Positions 24,161-32,233 of a stretch of DNA of 64,000 nt are shown here, one piece after another (the stretch's first letter is position 1; each line of letters begins with the position of its first letter). The DNA lies in NCBI GenBank assembly GCA_026707585.1, contig JAPOWQ010000023.1, positions 1 through 64,000 of the forward strand, read 5' to 3'. This DNA comes from Chloroflexota bacterium. GTDB taxonomy: Bacteria > Chloroflexota > UBA11872. The notes under the pieces are model-generated. The model saw only the letters and a list, made by a program, of their open reading frames with translations. It ran no database searches and was not told the origin of the DNA. Both the position numbers and the translations under genes were made by a program.

Positions 24161-25497
24161 AGGCGGATGGTTTGCCAGCGGCCGGAGGCGAAGCGGGCCA
24201 GGGAGGCGAGGGCGATGGTGACGTAGTTGACACCGGCGCCAATCCACAGGCCGGTGAGGCCGAAGCCGAGGACGATGCCCAGGACGAGGGCCAGGGGAAC
24301 CCGGATGGTCCATAGCGCGAGCAGGGAGATCAGCAGCATGGCACGGGTGTCACCGGCGCCGCGCAGGGCGCCGGGCAAGATGGTTGCCAGCCCCACGATG
24401 GGCATGAACATTCCGATTGTTCGCACCGGCAGTTCGCCCGCGTCCAGAACTGCCGGATCCGTGGTGAAGACCGACATCAGCACCCGCGGAAACAAGAACA
24501 CGACCACGCCCACCAGCGTGGAGACCAGGGTCCCCGCGATGGCCGCCTCGCGTCCGTAGCGGTGCGCCAGCTGCGGGTCGCGCGCTCCCAGGCTCTGGCC
24601 GACGGCGGTGGAGGCGGCGACACCCAGACCGAGCGACGGCATGTAGGCCAACGACATGATGGGGCCGACGACGTTCTGGGCGGCGAAGGACACCGTGCCC
24701 AACTGCAGGCCGATGATGCTGAAGGCCATGATCCCGCCAATGGTGATGAACATTTCGCCGACGGCGGGCCCTGAGATCCGCAGCAGGCGGCGCTGCATGT
24801 TCCAGTCGGGACGGTAGGAACCGAAGCAGCCGGCGCGGTGCGGGGTGCGGTAGATGGCGGCGAGCATGAAGAGGGCGGTGGCCAGTCGGGCGACGCCCAT
24901 GGCCAGGGCGATGCCCAGCAGGCCGAAGCCGACGGTGACCAGTAGCAGGCCGATTACCAGGTCGACGGCGGCCATCAGCACGGAGCCGAGCATGGGGGTT
25001 CGGGTGTCGCCGACACCGCGCTGGACGGCGCCAACCATGACCACGACGGTCTGCAACGGGGCGCTGAGGGCGCTGAGGGCCAGGTACGGGGCGGCCATGG
25101 CGACGATGTCCTCGGAGCCGCCGACGAGGCGGAGGATGGGGTCCGCCAGAAAGACGAGGACGAAGACGGAGATGAACGAAGCGGCGACAGCGGTGAGCAT
25201 GCCCTGGCGGCCGGCGGTGTGGGCGGTGGTGAGGTCGCGGGCGCCGTAGGAGCGGGCGACGAGGGCCAGGGCGCCGATGCTCATGCCGAAGAAGAGGGAA
25301 AAGGTGAAGAACATGAGAAAGTTGGAGATGCCGGCGGCGGCCAGGGCTTCGGCGCCCAGGCGGCCGGCGAGCGCCGTGTTGATCATGAACAGGGCGCTCT
25401 GCATCAGGTTTTCGAGCATGGCGGGCCAGCCGAGGGCGAAGAGGCGGCGACGGATTTGGCGAAGCGTCAGTTCGGGCTGGCCCGCAGCGGAGGACAT
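24157..25497 (-). CDS. MATE family efflux transporter
   Basis: A 446-residue multidrug and toxin extrusion protein with twelve hydrophobic segments in two similar halves. It begins with the usual cytosolic helix LRQIRRRLFALGWPAMLENL and a membrane helix SALFMINTALAGRLGAEALAAAGI. A second-half counterpart, FAAQNVVGPIMSLAYMPSLGLGVAASTAVGQSLGA, carries the MATE pattern. It exports cationic drugs or metabolites using Na+ or H+. ATG 25497 is used; an upstream in-frame GTG would add a non-membrane tail. It is translationally coupled to comB by ATGA. Confidence 0.88.
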   Translation of the reverse strand: MSSAAGQPELTLRQIRRRLFALGWPAMLENLMQSALFMINTALAGRLGAEALAAAGISNFLMFFTFSLFFGMSIGALALVARSYGARDLTTAHTAGRQGMLTAVAASFISVFVLVFLADPILRLVGGSEDIVAMAAPYLALSALSAPLQTVVVMVGAVQRGVGDTRTPMLGSVLMAAVDLVIGLLLVTVGFGLLGIALAMGVARLATALFMLAAIYRTPHRAGCFGSYRPDWNMQRRLLRISGPAVGEMFITIGGIMAFSIIGLQLGTVSFAAQNVVGPIMSLAYMPSLGLGVAASTAVGQSLGARDPQLAHRYGREAAIAGTLVSTLVGVVVFLFPRVLMSVFTTDPAVLDAGELPVRTIGMFMPIVGLATILPGALRGAGDTRAMLLISLLALWTIRVPLALVLGIVLGFGLTGLWIGAGVNYVTIALASLARFASGRWQTIRL

Positions 25498-26038
25498 GGT
25501 GACCGGACGCGCAGACGGCAACCGGATGCCCCCGAGCTTTGAAATGGCCAATGCGGCTTGTGCGGATTCTAAGGCCGGGCATGAGCGGAGACTCGGCCGT
25601 GGTTGGATCACAACACTCACCCCCGCCGGGTCTCGGGTCGCGCCGCGGGTGTAGTGGGGTACGCGCGACCGCCTGGGCTCGCGCGCGAGGGCAAGCGGTA
25701 GGTCGGCGTGGGGTGGCGCGCGGGGGGTGCAGGGCGGCAGGCATTGGTAGACGGGTCGCTAGACGCACTCGGCGAGTGTATATGATCTGAGTACACACAG
25801 GAAGTCCTAGGTGCCGACGGCATCAACAGTCGCCTGGGGACATGCTGGACACGGTCCGGAGCAGCGAGGTGTGGCGCCGGGCTCTTCGAGGATCGAACCC
25901 TGACGAGGCCGCGGCAAAGCTTGTGGCCCGGGCCAGGGCCACCGCCGGCGATTCAGACCGCGGCCATCGCCGACGACCAGGCCGCCCGCCCCGCAGACGC
26001 GTCGACCCGCGTATCATGACCGTCCCCTCAGACAGGTC
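25498..26038. other. Divergent intergenic region
   Basis: About 540 bases between the divergent MATE and DUF4392 genes. Open frames here are Arg/Pro-rich and not convincing as proteins. Around 25770-25800 the DNA becomes AT-richer (GTGTATATGATC, then GTACACAC), with a minus-strand TACACT about 17 bases after TTCCTG, a possible promoter for MATE-comB. A TATCAT near 26013, 20-odd bases before the DUF4392 start, may serve the right-hand operon. Confidence 0.35.
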
Positions 26039-26950
26039 GTGGATCGGCCCTCCATGTGGCCTTCGCCGGATCCTGTGCGAACCGCCGCGGTTAACGTGGC
26101 CGACGCCGTATTTCCGTACGACTACCGCGGCGTCCGGCCCGCGCTGGCCCGCCTGCCCGCCGACGCCTACGCTCGCGCCGCCCTGGAGCTGCTGGACCGC
26201 CGGCCTGGTGTCGTCGTGTTGATTACCGGCTTTCCGGTTAACGGCATCGCCGAGACGGACGGCCCGCCCGGCGCCGCCGCCGTGGGCCGAGCCTTGCGGG
26301 CGCTGAGTTGGCATGTGGTGACCGTCGTGGATCCCATGACCCGCCCCGTCATCGAAGCCCTTGGACAAGACCTCGGCGAGATCGAGGAAGTCGATGCCGA
26401 CGGCGTGGCCCAGGCCGAGGTTGCCACCGGTCGTCTGCTGGATCGAATTCGTCCCCACGCCGCCATTGCCATCGAGCGTCCTGGACTGACCGCGGACGGC
26501 CGCCTGGCCAACATGCGCGGAGAAACGCTGGACCCCTCGCCAGTCCCGCTGGACGGCCTGATGCGCGTGCCCATCAGCATTGGCGTGGGCGATGGGGGTA
26601 ACGAACTGGGCATGGGCAGCCTGGCCAGTTTCATGCGGCGGCGAGGAATCTCGCCCGCGCCTTGCGTGACCCGCGCGCGGCACGTGCTGCTGGCGTCCGT
26701 GAGCAATTGGGGGGCCTACGGGCTTACGACGCTGCTGGAAATGCTTGCCGACCGCCCGCTCATGCCGTCCGAGGCCGACGATCGCCGCTGGATGCGCGCT
26801 ATCGTGAGCGCCGGCGCGGTAGACGGCATCACCGCCCGGTCCGAACCGACCGTGGACACGTTCGCCTACGACCGAACCGCGCAGGTCTTGCACCGGCTGG
26901 CCGACGCCTGCAAGACCTTCGCCCTGGCCAAAGGCCAAGTCCCCACATGA
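26039..26950 (+). CDS. DUF4392 protein, D-glutamate cyclase catalytic half
   Basis: A 303-residue protein of the DUF4392/glutamate cyclase family, which converts D-glutamate to 5-oxo-D-proline. Marked motifs are ITGFPVNGIAETDGPPGA (near 60-78), IAIERPG, VGDGGNELGMG and a C-terminal SVSNWGAYGL. In vertebrates this domain is the C-terminal half of DGLUCY, whose N-terminal half is a DUF1445 (YcsI) domain; here the DUF1445 protein is encoded by the next gene, overlapping by ATGA. GTG 26039 is the first plausible start and ATG 26054 an alternative. Role: probably clearance of D-glutamate. Confidence 0.82.
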   Translation: MDRPSMWPSPDPVRTAAVNVADAVFPYDYRGVRPALARLPADAYARAALELLDRRPGVVVLITGFPVNGIAETDGPPGAAAVGRALRALSWHVVTVVDPMTRPVIEALGQDLGEIEEVDADGVAQAEVATGRLLDRIRPHAAIAIERPGLTADGRLANMRGETLDPSPVPLDGLMRVPISIGVGDGGNELGMGSLASFMRRRGISPAPCVTRARHVLLASVSNWGAYGLTTLLEMLADRPLMPSEADDRRWMRAIVSAGAVDGITARSEPTVDTFAYDRTAQVLHRLADACKTFALAKGQVPT

Positions 26951-27765
26951 CCGCCGGCCGGCCGATCGCGACCGGCGCCCAGGTCCGCGCCGCCTGTCGC
27001 TCAGGCCAGTGGGACCGCCCCACCCACGGCATGGCCGATGGCTACGTGCAGGCCAACCTCGTGATGCTGCCGGCCAACGACGCCGACGACTTCCAGGCCT
27101 TCTGCGAAGCCAATCCCATTCCCTGCCCCCTACTCGAGCGCACGCCGCCCGGCAGTTTCGAGCCAACCCACTTCGCCCCCGGCGCGGACCTACGAACCGA
27201 CGCCCCCCGCTACCGGGTCTATCGCGAGGGCGTCCAGGACCCCGGCGAACCCACCCACGTGATGGAGCAGGCCCAGGACGACATGGTCGGCTTCCTGCTC
27301 GGCTGCAGCTTCACCTTTGAGGCCGCCATGGCCCGTGCCGGGTTTGAGCTGCGCCACCAGACGCAGGACGTCAACGTGCCCATGTACCGGACCAGCCTGG
27401 CCTGCCGCCCCGCCGGCGAGTTCGCCGGCCCCATGGTCGTCAGCATGCGCCCCGTCATGGCCGACCGCGTGCCCGAAGTCTGCGAGATCACCGCCCGCTA
27501 CCCCAGCGTCCACGGCGCCCCGGTGCACGCCGGCGACCCCCTCACCATCGGCATCCAGGACATCAACCAGCCCGACTGGGGCGAGCCGGTGGAAATCCGC
27601 CCCGGCGAAGTCCCCGTCTTCTGGGGGTGCGGCGTCACCCCCCAGGCCGTCGCCCAGGCCAGCCGCCCCACCCTCATGATCACCCACGCCCCCGGCCACA
27701 TGTTCGTCACCGACCGCCTGGATTCCGAACTGGAACAGCCCGTCACGGCCTCCGACGCCTCGTAG
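26947..27765 (+). CDS. DUF1445/YcsI family putative hydro-lyase
   Basis: A 272-residue member of the UPF0317/YcsI family. It has an N-terminal THGMADGYVQANLVMLP, CPLLERTPPG, the highly conserved FLLGCSFTFEAAM and a C-terminal PVFWGCGVTPQ followed by ITHAPGHMFVTD. The family is annotated as putative hydro-lyase and in vertebrates forms one polypeptide with the DUF4392 D-glutamate cyclase domain. It starts inside the stop of the DUF4392 gene. The order is reversed relative to the animal fusion, which argues for a functional complex rather than a recent split of a fused gene. Directly after its stop begins a palindromic repeat (27765-27787). Confidence 0.85.
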   Translation: MTAGRPIATGAQVRAACRSGQWDRPTHGMADGYVQANLVMLPANDADDFQAFCEANPIPCPLLERTPPGSFEPTHFAPGADLRTDAPRYRVYREGVQDPGEPTHVMEQAQDDMVGFLLGCSFTFEAAMARAGFELRHQTQDVNVPMYRTSLACRPAGEFAGPMVVSMRPVMADRVPEVCEITARYPSVHGAPVHAGDPLTIGIQDINQPDWGEPVEIRPGEVPVFWGCGVTPQAVAQASRPTLMITHAPGHMFVTDRLDSELEQPVTASDAS

Positions 27766-27787
27766 GGGCGGCGTTGGAGACCCGCCC
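27765..27787. repeat. Imperfect palindromic repeat (REP-like), copy 1
   Basis: GGGCGG and CCGCCC surround a short loop just after the DUF1445 stop. The minus-strand reading begins ACGGGCGGGTCT and resembles ACGGGCGGTCT at the hairpin 43111-43136. Two similar hairpins, both right behind genes, suggest a dispersed palindromic element or shared terminator type. The following DNA (27827-27860) has no further clear structure. Confidence 0.35.
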
Positions 27788-27925
27788 GTCTTCCGCGCGC
27801 CACCCGTCGTCGGCCACGTACCGTTCGTGCTGAGCCGCTCCGCAGTCTTCGAAGGGGCGTGTCCATCCACACCCCCGCACCACGACGGTCCCGGCACGTG
27901 CCCGCCCTCCTATCCTGAACCTCCC

Positions 27926-28414
27926 ATGCACGACCGTCTCCGCCTCGCCAAACCCACCGACCACCGCGCCGCCTGCCGCCTGTACGCCGAGGCCGACGCT
28001 CTGCACGCCCACGAGCGCCCCGACCGCTTTCGATCCACCGGCCAGCCGGCCCGCTCGCAGGTCTTGTTCGAGCGACACTTGGCCGACCCTGATCAGGCGC
28101 TCTTCCTCGCCGAAGTCGATGGCGCCGTCGTCGGCCTCGTGCGCGTCCAGGCCTTGGAGCGCCTTGAAGTGCCCGATGTGCCCGCGCTGACGCCCCGCCG
28201 CTACGCCATGGTCCAGGAACTCGTCGTCGCCCAAACCCATCAACGCCGCGGCATCGCCACGCGCCTCATGACTGAAGCTCACCGCTGGGCTCGCGACCGC
28301 GGCCTCACCCAGGTAGAGCTCAGCGTCTACGACTTCAACCAGCCCGCCCTTCGCCTCTACGCCAAGCTGGGATACTCGACAGACAGTTGTCGCCTTTCTC
28401 GTCCCCTTGGTTGA
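27926..28414 (+). CDS. GNAT family N-acetyltransferase
   Basis: A 162-residue acetyl-CoA-dependent acyltransferase. The acetyl-CoA pocket motif is present in VQELVVAQTHQRRGIATRLM (Q/RxxGxG/A type), with a preceding AEVDGAVVGLVRV strand and a C-terminal VELSVYDFNQPALRLYAKLGY, the classic GNAT motif B. The acceptor is unknown. TATCCT lies only nine bases before the ATG, so the mRNA may have almost no leader. It stands alone between the D-glutamate pair and the ankyrin genes. Confidence 0.85.
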   Translation: MHDRLRLAKPTDHRAACRLYAEADALHAHERPDRFRSTGQPARSQVLFERHLADPDQALFLAEVDGAVVGLVRVQALERLEVPDVPALTPRRYAMVQELVVAQTHQRRGIATRLMTEAHRWARDRGLTQVELSVYDFNQPALRLYAKLGYSTDSCRLSRPLG

Positions 28415-28495
28415 CGCCCTTGGATCGACGTGAAGAAACTCGAATCCTCACAAGATCGAATGCACCTTTGGGAACGTTAGGGAGGGCGGCTTCAC

Positions 28496-29542
28496 ATGCG
28501 TCGGCTACGAAACGTACTTAGCGCGCTGGCGGCAGCCGTGGCCGCGGCCATGGTGTTCGCAACCCCCGTCTTCGCCCAGTGGCCCACCACCTGCGTTGAC
28601 CTCAATGACATCGTGGAACAGCACCTGGGCCGCACCAACAACGTCGGCATCTACCAGCGCGTGTTTGGCGACCAGGCCGAGGCCGCCTGCCAGGGCGACC
28701 ACCGCGAGGACGTGCGCGGGGTGTTCGCCTGGGCGTTCGGACTCGCCACGCCCACAGCACCACCGGCCGTCGCGGGGTCGTCCCTGGCCCTGGCCAACGA
28801 CGCCCTGCACGGAGCCGTCTGGCGGGGCCAGACCGAGCGGGTGCGTACCCTCGTGGCCGGCGGACTCAACGCCAACACGCGAAGCTCGGATAACGATCCG
28901 CTCATCTACTCGGCGATCTGGCGCAACTACGTGGACATCGTGCGCATCCTGGCGGACGCCGGCGCCAACGTGAACGCCCTGGACTCCGATGGCGACCCGG
29001 TGCTGCGTTCGGCGATCTGGCGAGACTACGCCGGCGTCGTGCAGGTGCTGGTGGACGCCGGCGCCAACGTGGACGCCAGGGACTCCGATGGCGAGCCGCT
29101 GCTCCGCGAGGCGGTCTGGCGGGATCACACCAACGTCGCGCGCATCCTGGTTGACGCCGGCGCCGACGTGAATGCCAGGGACTCCGACGGCGATCCACTC
29201 CTCTTCGAGGCGGTCTGGCGCGGGCACACCGAGATCGTGCGCATCCTCGTCAACGCCGGCGCCGACGTGAATGCCCGCGACTCGGATGGCGACACCGCCC
29301 TGGGCGAAGCGCAGTGGCGCGGGCACGCCGAGATCGTGCAGATCCTGCTCGCGGCGCCCGCCGTTACGCCCGAGCTCGGCTGGCCCACCACCTGTGTCGA
29401 CCTCAACGACATCGTCGAAGACCACCTCGGCAACCTCAACAACGTCGGCATCTACCAGAAAGTCTTCGGCGACCAGGCCGAGGCCGGCTGCCAGAACGAC
29501 CACCGCGAGGACGTACGCGGCGTCTTCGCCTGGGCCTTCTGA
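28496..29542 (+). CDS. Secreted ankyrin-repeat protein with duplicated 53-residue terminal module
   Basis: A 348-residue protein with a signal peptide (residues 1-27, likely cut after VFA). Residues 29-81 and 296-348 are the same 53-residue module, identical at about 47 positions, each with two Cys (starting WPTTCVDLNDIVE, ending DVRGVFAWAF). Between them lie about six 33-residue ankyrin repeats with an unusual Trp (AVWRGH) and repeated DAGADVNARDSDGD. The last module ends exactly at the stop codon. Ankyrin domains bind proteins; the terminal module is not one I can name. GGAGGG precedes the ATG. Export plus paired cysteines suggests a folded extracellular or surface protein, perhaps for contact with other cells. 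Confidence 0.8.
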   Translation: MRRLRNVLSALAAAVAAAMVFATPVFAQWPTTCVDLNDIVEQHLGRTNNVGIYQRVFGDQAEAACQGDHREDVRGVFAWAFGLATPTAPPAVAGSSLALANDALHGAVWRGQTERVRTLVAGGLNANTRSSDNDPLIYSAIWRNYVDIVRILADAGANVNALDSDGDPVLRSAIWRDYAGVVQVLVDAGANVDARDSDGEPLLREAVWRDHTNVARILVDAGADVNARDSDGDPLLFEAVWRGHTEIVRILVNAGADVNARDSDGDTALGEAQWRGHAEIVQILLAAPAVTPELGWPTTCVDLNDIVEDHLGNLNNVGIYQKVFGDQAEAGCQNDHREDVRGVFAWAF

Positions 29543-29828
29543 GACCTCAAATAAGGCGCCGCCACGCCACGTCAACCCCCACTCGGCCCGCCCCCAAACC
29601 GGGCCGGCCTGGGGGGTGGGGCCTCGTCCAGGCGGCGCCACCACATCCACGGCCTGAACCCGCGGCGAGCGCAGGCGCAATAGCCCGCAAAGCCCCGCCC
29701 GATTCACCCGCGGCATCCCATCCGCCCCGCGTCGGTTCGGCCCCTGCGTCGCAGTCCACCGCCCTGCGCCCGCGCCGTCCGCTTCGGCGCCCAGCCACTG
29801 CTAGCCTCGACCAACGCGCACCGGGGAG

Positions 29829-30599
29829 ATGGATGCCCTGACCGCCCGCACACGCTTCGTCCTGGTCGCCGGCGTGGCCCTCGTGCTCGCCGTGCCCATC
29901 CTGCTGTTTTTCCTTGGACGGTTGGTCCTCAGCCACGACCCGCTCCTGCTCCACCACGTCGCCGAACACCGCACGCCCCTCGTCGAGCTCTCGCTCTGGG
30001 CCGGCGCCGACCCCAACTACCGCGACGCCGACGGCCGCTCGGCACTGCCGCTGGCCGTCGAGTCAGGCGACTACGATGTCGTGCCCTTGCTCCTGGATGC
30101 CGGTGCTGACCCCGACACCCGCACGGCCGACGGCGAGCCGGTCGCGGCCATAGCCGTCCGTGACGGCGAAACCGCCATCCTGGCGATGCTGCTGCGCGCC
30201 GGCGCCGACTCCAACGCCAGGGCCGAATCCGGCATCCCGATCCTCGTGCCCGCCGCGATTCAGGGCAATGCCGCGATCGTGCAAATGCTGCTGGACGCCG
30301 GTGCCGATCCCAACACTCTGGCGGAGGAAAACCTCTCGGTCCTGGCCATAGCCGTCGATCGCGGTCACACCGAAGTCGCGCGGCTGCTGCTGGACGCCGG
30401 CGCCGATCCCAACGGCCCCGGCATCGCGGAACTCGTCAGGCAGTCCGGCAACATTGACCTGCTCGAGCTGCTCGAAGCCGGCGCGCTAACCGCCGAGGCG
30501 CTGTTCACCCTCGCCGAACTCGGCCTGAACGCCCTCGCCAACCTCGACAAGATCATCGAAGGCATGCTCTGCATCTTCACCCTCGGCCTGGGCTGCTAG
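29829..30599 (+). CDS. Membrane-anchored ankyrin-repeat protein
   Basis: A 256-residue protein with one N-terminal membrane helix (FVLVAGVALVLAVPILLFFLG, about residues 9-29). About five ankyrin repeats with the canonical LLLDAGADPN pattern follow, then a hydrophobic C-terminal tail (LFTLAELGLNALANL...CIFTLGLGC). The repeats differ from those of the upstream ankyrin gene, so this is not a recent copy. The orientation of the repeats (inside or outside) is not clear. GGGGAG abuts the ATG with no spacer, an odd initiation site; no better in-frame start is visible. Confidence 0.75.
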   Translation: MDALTARTRFVLVAGVALVLAVPILLFFLGRLVLSHDPLLLHHVAEHRTPLVELSLWAGADPNYRDADGRSALPLAVESGDYDVVPLLLDAGADPDTRTADGEPVAAIAVRDGETAILAMLLRAGADSNARAESGIPILVPAAIQGNAAIVQMLLDAGADPNTLAEENLSVLAIAVDRGHTEVARLLLDAGADPNGPGIAELVRQSGNIDLLELLEAGALTAEALFTLAELGLNALANLDKIIEGMLCIFTLGLGC

Positions 30600-30672
30600 G
30601 GGAGAGGCCAAGGCAAGGCCAGGGCGAGCGTTCCGCGGAGGCCGCGACGATGATGGCCACGGGGCCGGGTTG

Positions 30673-30700
30673 TTTACGAGGCGGGGTGGGGGGCTTAGGT
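30673..30700 (+). promoter_or_regulatory. Promoter of decayed alcohol dehydrogenase copy
   Basis: TTTACG (30673-30678) and TTAGGT (30695-30700) are 16 bases apart. The same two hexamers at the same spacing precede the intact paralogue at 31121-31148, whereas the DNA between them has diverged. Conservation across the duplication supports both as the real promoter. Confidence 0.5.
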
Positions 30701-30734
30701 TCGCGGGTGTGTGGGGGTTGGAAGAGGTGGTCCG

Positions 30735-31084
30735 ATGGCTACAGACACGATGCAGTGCCTTAGCTGTCCGGGCGACCGGACCGTGGAGCTGACGAGGAAG
30801 CCGGTTCCCGATCCCGGGCCGGAGGACGTGCGGATTCGGATCATGGGGTCGGCGGAGAAACGGTCGACAAGCTGAGCGAGCCGTTGCTTTTCCGCGAGTT
30901 CACGATTACCGGGTCGTGGATTCTCAAGATGTACGAGTAGGAGGACCTGCTGGCCTTCGCGCGCCGGCACAAGTTACCGGTGAAGGACGTTATCGCCAGG
31001 CGCTGTCGAATCGACGAGGCGGTGGCGGCGTTCAAGCTGGCGGACTCAGCGACGACCGGCAAGATCATGTTCGACTGGACCTGA
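30735..31084 (+). pseudogene. Truncated zinc alcohol dehydrogenase pseudogene
   Basis: A broken copy of the alcohol dehydrogenase gene at 31183. The first 40 codons match (MQCLSCPGDRTVELT, then DVRIRIMGSA). The next matching stretch corresponds to the last quarter of the intact gene (ITGSWILKMYE, KLPVKDVIARR, LADSATTGKIMFDWT). About 690 bases of the middle are missing, including all zinc ligands and the NAD domain. The join lies at TCGGCG, a short sequence present at both ends of the deleted segment in the intact copy. It shifts the frame, which ends at TGA ten codons later, and there is also an in-frame TAG where the intact gene has TGG. Confidence 0.88.
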
Positions 31085-31120
31085 GGCCGGCGGGAGCGCG
31101 TCCGTGGTGCAGCGGGGCGG

Positions 31121-31148
31121 TTTACGGCGCGAGGCGGGGGCGTTAGGT
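31121..31148 (+). promoter_or_regulatory. Promoter of alcohol dehydrogenase-sulfatase operon
   Basis: TTTACG (31121-31126), 16 bases, then TTAGGT (31143-31148). It matches the pair upstream of the pseudogene copy and lies 34 bases before the chosen ATG. Confidence 0.5.
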
Positions 31149-31182
31149 TCGCGGGCATATGGCGGTCGAAACAGGCGAGCCG

Positions 31183-32226
31183 ATGAGTTCAGAGAGCATG
31201 CAGTGCCTCATCTGTCCCGGCAATCGGACGGTGGAGTTGACGACGAAGCCGATTCCGGAGCCGGGGCCGGATGACGTGCGGATTCGGATCATGGGGTCGG
31301 CGATTTGCGGGAGCGACCTGCACAAGTACCGGCAGCCCCAGGCCGAACGCGACGAGCACGGCTACAGCAAGCTGACGCTGGGGCACGAAGGGGCAGGCGT
31401 GGTGGATGCGGTGGGTCCAGGGGTGACCCATCCGGCGGTGGGCGACCGGGTGGTGATTTATCACCTGATCGGCTGCGGTCACTGCGAGCACTGCCGCCAC
31501 GGCGAGCCGGGATTCTGCCGCGAGCTTGAAGGGTTCAACTGGGTGCGCGACGGGGTGAACGCCGACTACGTGGTGGTGCCCGCGCGCAACACGCTGCCGC
31601 TGCCGGACGACTTCGACTTTGAGGACGGCGCGCTGCTGGCGTGCAACCTGGGGACCGCCTTTGGGGCGGTGCGAAAGGCGAAGGCGTCGGGCGACATGAC
31701 GCTGGCGGTGAGCGGGCTGGGGCCGGTGGGGCTCTATACCGTGATGTTCGCGCGGGCGATGGGGGCTTCGGTGCTGGGGATTGACGTGCAGCCGAGCCGG
31801 ATCGAGATGGCGGAGCAGCTGGGGATTGACGCGACGTGCAACGCGGCGGAGGCGGACCCGGTGGAGGCGATGCGCGAGTTCGGGGGCGGCGACGGCGTGC
31901 ACGCGGCGATCGACACCTCGGGCTTCACGCCGGCGCGGACGGCGGCGCTGGAAGGGCTGCGTCCGCACGGCATCTTCGTGGAGGTCGGGATCGGCGAGGA
32001 GACCGTCTACAAGCTGAGCGCCCCGTTGAATTCGCGCGAGATCACGCTGACGGGATCGTGGATCTTCAAGCTGTACGAGTGGGAGGATCTGCTGAACTTC
32101 CTGCGGCGGCATAAGCTGCCGGTGAAGGACGTGATTGCGAAGCGCATCCGGATAGACGGCGCGGTGGAGGCCTTCAAGCTGGCGGATTCGGCCACGACCG
32201 GCAAGATCATGATCGACTGGACCTGA
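31183..32226 (+). CDS. Zinc-dependent alcohol dehydrogenase family protein
   Basis: A 347-residue medium-chain dehydrogenase that oxidises an alcohol, probably a polyol or sugar derivative, with NAD(P). Catalytic zinc ligands are in AICGSDLH and LGHEGAG, and the structural zinc site is CGHCEHCRHGEPGFC. The Rossmann motif is SGLGPVGLYTV, with GIDVQPSR downstream (Asp favours NAD). ATG 31183 is chosen over ATG 31159 because it aligns with the ATG of the neighbouring pseudogene copy. It is followed seven bases later by a sulfatase gene, so the pair may process a sulfated sugar or polyol. Confidence 0.9.
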   Translation: MSSESMQCLICPGNRTVELTTKPIPEPGPDDVRIRIMGSAICGSDLHKYRQPQAERDEHGYSKLTLGHEGAGVVDAVGPGVTHPAVGDRVVIYHLIGCGHCEHCRHGEPGFCRELEGFNWVRDGVNADYVVVPARNTLPLPDDFDFEDGALLACNLGTAFGAVRKAKASGDMTLAVSGLGPVGLYTVMFARAMGASVLGIDVQPSRIEMAEQLGIDATCNAAEADPVEAMREFGGGDGVHAAIDTSGFTPARTAALEGLRPHGIFVEVGIGEETVYKLSAPLNSREITLTGSWIFKLYEWEDLLNFLRRHKLPVKDVIAKRIRIDGAVEAFKLADSATTGKIMIDWT

Positions 32227-32233
32227 GGCCGGC

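Noticed and set aside
24350-25798. A 482-codon minus-strand frame overlapping MATE in another frame
   Set aside because: His/Arg/Pro-rich nonsense; the MATE frame has twelve membrane helices and family motifs.
27827-27860. CGTTCGTGCTGAGC...CTTCGAAGG as a dispersed hairpin repeat
   Set aside because: Only partial complementarity between the two halves and no second copy seen in the window.
29552-29641. GGCGCCGCC and GGCGGCGCC as a terminator after the first ankyrin gene
   Set aside because: The arms are about 70 bases apart with no T-run; in this base composition such matches are expected by chance.
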